NCBI GenBank assembly: GCA_048013815.1
Contig: CM106585.1
Location: 7,564,001 to 7,628,000, forward strand
Direction of reading: 5' to 3'
DNA: 64,000 bases
From: Setoptus koraiensis
Taxonomy: Eukaryota; Arthropoda
The notes below the pieces were generated by a model. It made no database searches and was not told the origin of the DNA. It worked only from the letters and a program-made list of their open reading frames with translations. How positions within the stretch are numbered: the stretch's first letter is position 1; each line of letters starts with the position of its first letter. A program made the position numbers and the translations under genes. Of the stretch, positions 1 through 14,964 are shown in pieces.

Positions 1-74
1 TGAGATAAGAGTTATAAGGATAAGTAAGTTTCCTCGCAATTATCAGCATCAGTCGATATGAGTTGAATACATAC

Positions 75-1106
75 CAGGATTACAGGAGAAACACAGTAAC
101 ATGTCTGTTCTAGTTGGTTGGAATTTCTCGTCAAGTTCTGATAATCTGCTGATCTTAGGTGAAGTGGGCATCGATGGCAAGAGTTGAGAGTACTGAGATT
201 GTGGGGGTGACTCTGGTTGGGAATGGAACAAGCTAATGTCATGTTTTTTAACCCCGTAATCCGCCAGTCCTAAATGCGGAGAAAAATACAAAGAGAAATA
301 GTTTCATAAGTGGCCCATCATGAATAAGTTGCTGAAGAGAGGAATGGCCTCTGTTGATTAGTAGGCCCAGCAATCATGTTCATACAACACTTACTTCCAC
401 GACACGCTTGAACGATGAAAACTTTTGGTTTTCCAATCATTTGCTTGCACCTTTTGTTATCAAACATACTAATTATGTCATTGAGATCCATTTCGATTCC
501 ATCGGTGCCATAAATAGCACTTTCCGTTCCATGGGACAGTAGTATGACAATGAGGGCGTCGTATTTTAGTTTGCATGAAGCGGAAGCTTGCATCAGAAAA
601 CTCTTCATTTTATGTGAGGTAAGATCACGCATACATTGCACCTGAAATCCTAATTGATTGAACACATCGCTCAGCTGAGTGGCATCAATGTCTGATCCGC
701 GCCTTTTCGGGAACATGTCACCCTCAAAGTTGACATTGTTGATAATTAAACAAGGTCCTCTAGGTTTTGAGGTCATTTTGTAGTCTAGTAAGGGATTTCT
801 ATGCCAGATTTTGTTTAGTTTTACCTCAATTGGGTCATAGTTGCTTCGCTTTGACGGGTTCAGTAGTATGTCGCTATGTGTTCTTCGAATAGATCTAGGC
901 TCAGTTAGAGGCGCGTTTTTGGTTGAAGTTGATGGGTTGCTTGACTGACTTTGGGTATTTTCTCCATCGTCGTCGAATGACAAAACCTTGAAAGGTTTCT
1001 TGTTTTTTATTGGAGATGGTGAGCAACGATCCGATATGCTAGTATGGGGTCTTTTGGCTGTGCGATCTATAACAGCGATCGACTTGGATCTCGACATATG
1101 CATCAT
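75..1106 (-). CDS. Caspase (cysteine protease of apoptosis), 5' part only
   Basis: This encodes the large-subunit part of a caspase, a cytosolic Asp-specific cysteine protease that executes or starts apoptosis. The visible exons are 395-1106 and 75-269. They are joined across a 125-bp intron (donor GTAAGT, acceptor TTTAG), which splits an Arg codon right after the active-site pentapeptide QACRG (residues 233-237, Cys235). The catalytic His is in LLSHGTE (His192), and the KRRGSD segment near residue 137 fits the substrate-Asp pocket. Residues 1-110 are polar with no recognisable CARD or DED. That fits an effector caspase with a short or medium prodomain. A GTATGT donor at 74-69 follows the codons for FSCNPG, so the small subunit lies on exons beyond the left edge. 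Two ATGs stand in tandem at 1106 and 1103; the first was used. The family call is firm; the subtype is inference. Confidence 0.9.
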
Positions 1107-6005
<4,899 letters not shown>

Positions 6006-6146
6006 GTGTTAAATTCAAAACGCAGAGCTATAAAACACATTGTCCAGGTTCCAGCACATGGTGCTTTTGTCTATTATCGAAAAAAAAATTCACTGTAGAA
6101 GGCAACGTAGCCTATGCAGTACTATTGTGCGTTTTGAATTTAACAC
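6006..6146. repeat. 19-bp perfect inverted repeat flanking a ~100-bp spacer
   Basis: The arms 6006-6024 and 6128-6146 are exact reverse complements (GTGTTAAATTCAAAACGCA and its complement), with a 103-bp spacer between them. The element ends about 170 bp before the GIGYF start codon. The shape fits either a small non-autonomous DNA transposon (MITE-like) or a hairpin in the leader RNA. I see no convincing target-site duplication, so the transposon reading is open. Confidence 0.7.
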
Positions 6147-6319
6147 TCTATACACAAAGTTAAACTAAAATTCTTTCTTCTTGAGAATTAACTATCAATT
6201 TGTAGTTATTATTATTATTCAATACTATTATTATTATTAAATCACTATCATTATTAATCAAGAAGAGTAGATAACTATTATTATTACTATTATTATTATT
6301 ACCATTTAGCACATTAATC

Positions 6320-9300
6320 ATGTCAGGTACTGTTATGAAATTTGGTCCTCAATGGCTGAGAGCTCTGACTGATGGTGGAACTGCAGGCATCGGTAGTAAT
6401 ACAGGCAATGAAACGACATCTCAGCCATCAAGCGCTACCTCCTCCACAACTAGTAATAATGGAACTTCACATCAGCCTTCATCTCCACAACAACAAGTTA
6501 TGCAATCAAATAATATAACTAATAATAACCACCAGTATCAGACATCTTTATCAATGCCTCCATCATTGACAACATTGGCAGGTTCAGTGAGCCAACAGCA
6601 ACAACAACAACAACAACAGCAACAACAGCAGCAACAGCAACAACAAAAGAGGCAACCTCCACAGATTACCAAATACAAATTAGCCGAATTCCGTTACGGT
6701 AGAGAAGAGATGTTAGCTCTGTTTGATAGAGGCATGACACCTCCTGAAGAACTAAAGAAGTACACTGATTTATTTGTTGAAAGTGCGCGTATTCCTATGA
6801 CAATGGTCCAAATGTCTGAAGAAGAAGTAAGATTGAGTACAAGGAATTGGAACTCTGACGCAGTTCTCAGGGCAACGGGTAAAGCTGCTGTATCAACCAC
6901 TACCGCCACCAGTGAAAGGGAACGTGGATCTATAACAGAAACAAGAGCTAATGCCATTCCTCCAGGAGGTAGTATTTCATCAGCATCCAGGGGCCCTCCC
7001 GGTTCCCTATCTACCCGTAGTTCGATGACTCCAGACTCTAGAGGGCTGACGGGATCTCAATTGAGGGGACCCCCTGGCAGATTGGTGAGAGCACCAGGTC
7101 CTTATGCCAGATCTCAATCCCACGAAGATGATGCCTTGGATGATGGATTGAGTAATTATTTAAATCACGATACTAGAGGAACAAGTAATCACGCTCGCGA
7201 TCCCTTGAAGTCAAGATACGAACCAGTTCGTTTGTCGAGTCTGACATCAAAGCCGATCGGTTTGGAACAAAATAAAATAGTGGAAAACGAAGCTGGAGAA
7301 AGACGCAGTGTTTTTGACAGGCCTTTGCCTGTGCGCAATGGCATTGAAGATAAACTCGGCGCTGTAGCAAGAAAAGATAGTGCAGGCTTAAGGCCCGCAC
7401 AATCGAATGATTGGCGATCCAGAGACAACTGGGCTGGTACTGAAAGAACTTCTAAAGTTTCGACCTCTACCGAGGAGAGACCTTGGAGAACATCCCGCGC
7501 ACCTGATGATTGGCGTAGTCCTAATCCAAGCTCTTCCTCATGGTATTCGCGCAGTGATGATCGTAATAATCAAAGGAATGCAGCTCAAGATACAGATAAT
7601 CTCAGTTCAAGTTACCATAGTAACAAACGTGATACGCTTAGACGGCCATCGGGTGGCGATAAGCATGGTGATCATCATTACGAAGAAGATGAAGTTCATC
7701 ATAGACACCGCCGCGATAGCCTACCTGAGTGGAGTGTTGACGACCCATCTGGTGATAAAGTTGGTAGCTTCGATGCTAGTGGAGCCTTCAGAGAATCTAC
7801 AGCTGAGGACGAAAATGAGGGCTCGTCAATGAAACACAGGCAAGAGAGCACTCAAGAGAGAACAGATTGCAAGAATTTCGCTGTTCGCATCTCCTCAAAT
7901 AATTCAATCAACCAGAATGATGACACTGGACGCAAGAATAATGATTGGCGATCGAATGATTCTAACGGCGAGGAGCCAATTTCATTGAATGGTTCTAGAT
8001 ATATTAGTGAAGATGATAACGTTGATATTACGTCACTCATGGGCATAACTTCCGGCGATAAGACTAACTCTGGCAAAAATGTGGAAGGCTCAGGCGATTT
8101 AACTAATCTGAAACAATCACCAAATTCTATCAGGAAGAATATTCATGAGAGATTCTCTTGTGCTGACCAAACTTCTAATATTGATACTCAGAACAATCAA
8201 GAAAGTCCGATAGTGGTCAATTCTCCGTCTCTGGCAGGCGATGACCCCAAGAAAAGAATTATTGAAGCTGAAATAAGCAATCAAACATCTTCGCAATCGT
8301 GCCAACAATTAATTGACCAAGCGATGTCCCGCCAAGAACAGCAGACAGAAATGCAGATGATTTTACGCAATCAATTTGATCAGCAATTACGTATGTCTGC
8401 TTTTAACAACCAAATTAATGTCACATCGCCAACACCTAACGAAGAGGACGGCTTTGCGCACCTTGAAAGAGCGGCCGAAATCATGGTCGCTGAATGGACT
8501 GCCGAAGAAGAGCATGTTGAACCTAATATTGTGAATCCAGTCAAATTTGTAGATAACATGAATCAAAACCAACGCGGCGCACAATTTAATTCAATGCACC
8601 ATGAAACCCGACTCGCCGGTCAGCAATCTCAGCAACCTGGAGAAAATCACATGAACGTAACCACTCCGCCAGCAGATACGAATGATTCTAATAGGTTTAT
8701 CGTTTTGCCATTCAATCATGAAAACTCGCAGAATTGGTTCTATAGAGACACCCAAGGCGTTATTCAGGGCCCATTTAGCGCGACAGAGATGTTTGAATGG
8801 TTTAAAGCAGGATATTTTGTAAAAGAGTTACTTATTCGTCGTGCTTGTGACGAATGCTTTTGTCAACTCGGTGATATCATGAAACTTTGGGAGCGTATAC
8901 CTTTCTTACCTAACGTTCCACCACATCCACCAATAACAGCCGGGGCAATCTACCAACAAAGAGAGTAAGTATCTGAGAAATTACTCAACTTTCTACTCAA
9001 ATAAAATGTTTCTCTAACAATCCTTTCCATTTCTGTCATCGCAGGATCAATAAGCAACTCGCTCTCGCCGCTGGGTTGACACAGCAGCCAAACTCTGGTA
9101 GGTCGTTCAATATGGCGCATCCTGGTTCCATCCTCATCCATGCCCCTATTATTCAGTCACAAATACAATCCCCAGTCCATCAACCCATGTCAAATGATTC
9201 TGCATCCAACATATCAGGGAGTCAAGGAATCGCCTCACAGGTTATGCCAACTCAAGATCAATCAGCTTCTCGTAAAGCTCAAGATGATATGCAAATGCAA

Positions 9301-10335
9301 CTTCGTCTTCTTTTGGCCCAACTTAAAGATAGAGAGGGGTTCTCTACTCTCAATGCACAGCAGCAGCAGGAAGTTCTCGTCCAGCAATTTGTGGCAAACA
9401 AACAGCAACAACAACAGCATGAAGAGGAGCTTAGACTTCACAAGCAACTCCTCAAACAACAGGCTCTATTCGAAGCAAATAGGTTAGAGGAGATGCGCAA
9501 GCAGGAAGAGATCTATCGTAGGCAACAAGAAATTCGTCGTATGGAGCTCCAGCAGGAAGAGGCCGAGAAAGAACGTTTCCTCCTGCAACATCGAATGAGA
9601 GCCGAAGAGGAGAAGCAACGCATGATGGACGAACATCAAAGGCGCCAACAAAAGCAAGAGCAAGAAAATGAGAAAAACCGGCGAGAATTCGAGGTTGAAA
9701 AAGAAAGGCAACGATTAAAACAAATGAAACAACAGCAGCTTCAAAAACAGCAAGAAGAATTCCGACAACAACTGCAGCAACAACAGCAGAGTCAAGCGCA
9801 AGCTCAGCAACAGAGACAACAAGAGCAATTGGAGAAGCAACCATCTCCTCAATTATCCGTGATACAACAACAACAACAACAGCAGCAGCAACAAATGATT
9901 CTCGAAAGAAATAAGAAAGCGCAACAACAACAACAGCAACAACAGCAAGCTGAGCAAAAAAGACCCGCTTGGTCAACTAGTAAGAGGGCCGACCAGGAGC
10001 CTATATCTTTAGCGACCTTACAGAGGCTTCAAGAAGAAACTGAAAAAGAAAAAGAGCGCCAGCGAAAGCAACTCCAACAGCTTCAACAACTTGAGCAACA
10101 ACAAAATATCATGCAATCAAACCAACAACAATTGCAACAGTTGAGACAAATGACTTGGGCTAGGGCCGCTCAGCAAAAACCAGCACCCATTAAGACTCTG
10201 GCAGAAATTCAAAAGGAGGAGGAAGAGAGATTAGCGCAACAAAAACAAAAAGAAAACAAAGTTCAAACTAGTGTGCGTAACGCTGGAGTTTGGAGAAATG
10301 CGGCTAGTCACTTATCTTGGAAAAATCCAAATTAA
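6320..10335 (+). CDS. GIGYF: GIGYF-family GYF-domain translational repressor
   Basis: GIGYF proteins bind the cap-binding protein 4EHP and proline-rich partners, and repress translation of target mRNAs in the cytoplasm. There are two exons, 6320-8964 and 9045-10335, split by an 80-bp GTAAGT...GCAG intron inside a Glu codon; together they give 1,311 residues. The N-terminus MKFGPQWLRAL is typical of the family. A poly-Gln run starts at residue 92. The 4EHP-binding segment EFRYGREEMLAL is at about 123-134, followed by a conserved block ending in AVLRATGK. The middle is disordered and rich in Arg, Ser and Asp. The GYF domain (NWFYRDTQGVIQGPF onward) occupies about 800-860 at the end of exon 1. 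Exon 2 encodes a Gln/Glu/Arg-rich coiled coil with further poly-Gln tracts. Polyadenylation signal AATAAA lies at 10394. The first Tyr of the 4EHP motif (Y-x-Y) is Phe here. Confidence 0.95.
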
Positions 10336-11803
10336 AGTAACCCTCAATGAACAATAAATTGTATGTTGATGAGTTTCTTCTAGGTAAACTACAAATAAAG
10401 CTGTACGCTTTTATTGAATCCTCGACAAAATTGACATAATATCGCCTCTAATCAAACTGTATTTGGTCTAAGAACTTCTTATCTCAAATGTATATATATA
10501 TGTGAAAGAGCGACATGACACCTGTTTGGGTTCCCATATTCGTACCAAGATTATACAGCCGCGCTAGATGTGGGAACATCTATTCGACAGCTCAAATGTG
10601 TATGCGAGACCACCATCGCTCATGAGACACTCAAGTTGGTTTAGTTCCTGATAATCAATACATCTAATTGATTATTGTCTCGATCTCTTTCTACTGTGAT
10701 GAGAATGGACCTCGTCTGTAGAGTATATTGCGTCTAGTTTGCCAATCATGTTTTTCGAGTTTCGAACAAGGTATCGTGCTCTCCATGTACGATTGTCATT
10801 GAGGTCACACTGTTTCCTATCGATGAATCCCATGAACGGCACCTCTTATCGAATCATCTTCATATAGGGGTTTGTACTAGTTTACTTTTACTATTTTATG
10901 ATGACGGATGACTCAAATGAAGTTGTCGAGTCATTTGATGTGGCAAAAAACACTTTTCGACTTTGACCTTACCAAGGTATTACAAAGATCACTGATCGAG
11001 AGGATGATCGTTGCAAGTCATAGCTTGTGTATTTTGTTTGAATAAATGATAGATAAACAGCAGAAATGTCGTAATAGAGTGTAATAAATGCTGATTATAC
11101 GTATTCTGTATGTGCACAATACAGCCGTGTGGTATGTTTTGCGCTAATCTACTCGCATAAAGATGAAATAGACATCAGATTATTCGCGGCTGCCTAGAAC
11201 AATTTGATTCGTTTTGTCGGAAATTTTAACGTTTTCCCATTCTCTGAGGAGCGAGTGTCCACGAGAGGATGGTATCAAATTATACAAAACTATTGGAAGA
11301 TGATAAACTGCATCACTTGATTGATGCGTATCTGCAATTTTCAATCAATTTCTCATTGTTTTCCAGATAGACTCTTATAATGGAAGTTGGAGATTTTTAG
11401 AATATCTCCCTTTGATCTCACATGGGCGTCATATTAGAATCTAAAACCTTTCATACTCAAACAGATACATATGTAGAGCAACAACAATGCTGATAGTGAG
11501 GCGCGCAAGAACTATAGCAACAGAAGCTTCCACTAAGCTGTTGATTACGCCGATAATAAAAGATCTTTCAACTTTTATAACTGGCTTGACGTTCTCTAAT
11601 CCTTGAGTGGTGTTAAATAACAATCGTCGGGTCGGCCTATAAATTATGCGCAAATTGTATTCTATGAAATTTTAAATACAATTTTAATTCCAAAACTAGC
11701 CATTTATATCGTTTGCATGTAACATCAGATTGAAATTTTTAATTATCAGTTGTCAATCTCACCCCGGCTGTTTATTTGTACTTGTTTATTTACAAAACCG
11801 AAA
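10336..11803. other. Intergenic region between GIGYF and the carboxypeptidase
   Basis: It contains the GIGYF 3' UTR with AATAAA at 10394-10399 and the carboxypeptidase promoter and leader. No other gene, RNA or repeat element is evident; only short AT-rich runs such as the TA run near 10490. Confidence 0.5.
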
Positions 11804-13798
11804 ATGCCTCTCTTGATCGGAGATTTTCCATTATTAACCACAAGTAATCTACGAGAAAGAACAATTGACCTAAGTATGCCTCATAAGAAGAGATCTACCG
11901 AACCAAGTTGCATGATGATTCAACTAAGCTATAAAACATGTAATCGTTACAACCATCTGTCAAGTGTCTCACTATTGTATTTGTCACTACTTTCAACGAT
12001 ACCCATGGCTAGTTTTGAAGACATCTCTGCGGTAACCAGGTCAAGTCAACCGATCGACACTACAGGTGCGATCAATCTACCGGTCAATCCAAGTCCCAGC
12101 ATCAATACCGACGATGATCCAAATGAGATTCAAAATGCAAGAAAGGAGCTGATTGATTATAGTACTGCTGTAATAGATTCATTAGATTTCAAAGACAAAA
12201 TCAACAGGCCTGTGGAATTCAAACATCACAATGCAAGAGAATTGCACGAGCAATTGACGCATTTGAACAGGTTATATCCTAATCTCACCAGATTATATAG
12301 TGTTGGTAAGAGTGTAAGTGGAGAACATTTATGGGTTTTAGAAGTAAGTGACAAAGCTGGACAACATGAAATCATGAAACCCGAATTCAAATACGTGGCA
12401 AATATGCATGGTAACGAGGTTGTCGGACGCGAACTTCTGCTATTGCTTGCGCGTCTATTGTTGGACAATTATCAGGAGGAGCCAAGTGATCCCATGGACG
12501 ATCCACCCAGTCAACAGTTTGTAAGAAAGTTGCTCAAGTCGACGAGAATACATCTAATGCCGAGTATGAATCCCGATGGATATAAAAACTCCGGTTTGGG
12601 CTGCGTCTTTGAGCCCGTAAGTCGTAGAGGCCGTCTGAATGAAAACAACATTGACTTGAACAGAAACTTTCCAGATCGCATTATAGAGAATACTGTTGAC
12701 TTAAACACTCAACCGGAAACTCGAGCTATCATTGAATGGTCAAAATCGATTCCATTTGCATTGGGTGCAAATCTTCACGGGGGCAAGTCTATATGATAAT
12801 CTAATGATGATGATAAGTAATGAATTGTAAGAACTTGAATCAATTTTCACTGCTAATGAACAAAATTTACATATTATAGGTGCTTTGGTTGTTTCGTACC
12901 CATTTGATGCAACAAAAAACTCATCCACGACAGGAGAGGCTGCTCTAACTCCTGACGATGAACTTTTCAAGCATCTAAGCAAGGTATATTCAAATGTAAG
13001 TAATCGTCGCTAATACTATCATCCTGTTATCAAAATCATTAGATTGTGTTCACTCCTGATTTATTCTTTTTGGTTTGCTTGTCTAATCTTTAGAATCATG
13101 AGAACATGTACAAGAATGAAATGTGCTACGATTTTTGTGGTCACTATCATCAAGAGATATTCACTGATGGCATAATCAACGGTGCTTCTTGGTACCCTTT
13201 ATATGGCACTATGGCTGATTGGTTGTATACCAACACTAATCAATTAGATCTCACTATAGAGGTGGGTTGCAATCAATTTCCTCCCTCCATTGAACTGGAG
13301 AGATATTGGAACTACAATAAGAGGGCATTAATAAGCTACATCAAAGAAATACACAGAGGCATCAAAGGTATTATTTTAGACGACAGGACCGGAAAAGCAT
13401 TAGCTGGTGTTCGTGTCAAGGTTTACGGTATCGAGAAAGATGTATTCAGCTCAGCCTATGGCGATTTTTGGCGTATACTTGTACCGGGTTCTTATTATGT
13501 TCAATTTTCCAAAAGAGGCTACGAACCATCACGTAAAGCACATGTATTCGTCTCTTCTTTCATGGCAACTATAATAAGAGTTAACCTAGTTCCCTTAAAA
13601 TCATTGGGACAAAGATCTAGTACACCAAGAGGCGACACTATTTTGGATGAGATTAAAACCGAAAATAAATCCTCTGGTTCGAATGCCTCAACAATACTGT
13701 GGATTCTCGTTGTTGCTCTCGTAATTGCTGTGTCAGGTGGAGTATTCATCCTGAAAAGGCGAAAGAATAACAAGAATCAATCATTGGAAATGAGTTAA
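11804..13798 (+). CDS. Membrane-anchored M14 (N/E subfamily) zinc carboxypeptidase
   Basis: This metallocarboxypeptidase is expected to trim C-terminal basic residues from peptides at the cell surface or in the secretory path. Exons are 11804-12782, 12880-12995 and 13094-13798 (599 residues). Zinc ligands are the His and Glu of NMHGNE and the His of NLHGG; the catalytic Glu is in LTIEVGC. The blocks SMNPDGY and NNIDLNRNFPD are typical of carboxypeptidases E, M and D. A transthyretin-like beta domain follows (from GIKGIILDDRTGKALAG). Near the C-terminus is one membrane helix (TILWILVVALVIAVSGG) and a short basic tail. The first intron has a GC donor (G|GCAAGT at 12783) and restores HGGALVV exactly. 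In-frame ATGs at 11804 and 11912 are both possible; the latter puts the hydrophobic LSSVSLLYLSLLST near the N-terminus as a signal peptide. A polyadenylation signal is at 13885. Confidence 0.92.
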
Positions 13799-14184
13799 AG
13801 TAGTAGCCAACTGGAATATTATTGATGGTAACTACAATGAGCATACTGTATCGGGCTCGACCTGTCGTTGCAGGTAGTCTATAGAATAAACATCGATAAA
13901 ACTAAATATCACTATAATAGTTATAGGACAGAGCACATGAATAAATTCTTTTCATCAGCTTGGTTTATTATTTCATTTTTATTATGCCTCTAACTAATAT
14001 CTTGAAGATTGACTGGGGCTTGGGAATGACTGGAGTTACACACATTAAAACTCTCACTAGCGACCTAGGTTAGATAAGGAGTATTTTGGTTAATCTGAAT
14101 TATTTCGGATGATAATCTACCGTATTTCTTGTGTATAAATAAGAACAAGGCTGATAATAGGAAGCATATACCGCCAACAATAAT
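13725..14184. repeat. Left copy of a 460-bp local duplication
   Basis: It matches 18057-18516 over its whole length with about five substitutions and no gaps (about 1% divergence). It covers the last ~24 codons of the carboxypeptidase, its 3' UTR, and the 3' end of a CDC50 gene. It reads continuously from the intact carboxypeptidase, so this is the ancestral position for that gene's tail. Confidence 0.95.
14065..14184 (-). pseudogene. CDC50/TMEM30 remnant, last 39 codons only
   Basis: Aligned by the duplication, 14065-14184 corresponds to 18397-18516, the stop codon and last 39 codons of the intact CDC50 gene. At 14184 the match stops. After about 12 unrelated bases it resumes at about 14197 with the sequence that lies upstream of the intact CDC50 start. 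A net 993 bp, almost the whole coding body, is therefore missing. What remains cannot make a flippase subunit. Confidence 0.85.
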
Positions 14185-14196
14185 CGATCGATTCGA

Positions 14197-14348
14197 TTAT
14201 TGTGAGCGGATAAATGTAATTTAATCCTTTGAAATGCATCAGAGATCTTACAAGTTCGCTTGTGCGAAGGCAGAATATTGTGGGATGGTGTGATACTTCG
14301 AATGATGTCATCACGTTCTCATTGTTTTCAATTCGATTTGAAAGCGCT
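14197..14348. repeat. Left copy of the CDC50 5' flank
   Basis: It matches 19525-19673 with a few substitutions and small indels. It contains the sequence just upstream of the intact CDC50 gene. Homology ends after AAAGCGCT in both copies. Together with 13725-14184 it forms one duplicated block interrupted by the CDC50 deletion. Confidence 0.88.
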
Positions 14349-14964
14349 TTCGAGGCGATAGGAATTTAGAATTTGCTTCAGCAATGCTTGTGATATGCGT
14401 GTATGCGTATTTGTAAATGTATACAACAGGTAGTGGATAATAAAAAATAATCGTCACATGGCATAGTTTACTGATCTTATCCTATGGTTGATGGCATTCA
14501 GCAACAGAACAGGTTCTTGATCTTGCTTGATTCTCGAATGAGTAGAGTTTAATACACAAATGAGTCACCATCGACTAACCTATTGAATTTTGACAGTGGA
14601 ACAATGACGCCATTGCGTGCCAGCGTGTTTTCAATGTCAGTAATTAGTATCGAATAGTCACGTACTTTTTGTTTGTATTTGTATTTGAAATGTGTCAGTT
14701 GTACACAACGTGAAAACTCTGAAGAATTTTTGATGTCTTCAGCACATAAACCTATTTATCTCTGTGATTTAATATCTATTTAGTCAGCACGGAGTCACCA
14801 TGGAGTCACCATGGAAAGTCAAAGGGAAACGGAAGAGGAAATGGCGGCGACAATCAATTCAGCGTCATCTATTGTAAGTGACATATTGTTTGTTGCAGTC
14901 TCGTCGCATCTCAAACGCTCAAATGAATACCTGGACACTGTACATTTGATACAGAGCAACACGC
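14349..14964. other. Leader region of the ACSL-like gene
   Basis: This is unique sequence between the left duplication copy and the ACSL-like start codon. A 12-base direct repeat (GGAGTCACCATG) lies at about 14800-14812. A possible short leader intron runs from GTAAGT near 14874 to a TTTGTTGCAG acceptor near 14898. Joined frames across it stop before 14965, so any spliced leader would be non-coding. Confidence 0.35.

Noticed and set aside
9452-9976. 174-codon minus-strand frame opposite GIGYF exon 2
   Set aside because: Mirror of the CAA/CAG-rich coding strand, giving Val/Ala runs.
14811-14875. Coding first exon for the ACSL-like gene
   Set aside because: A good donor and acceptor exist, but all three joined frames stop before 14965.
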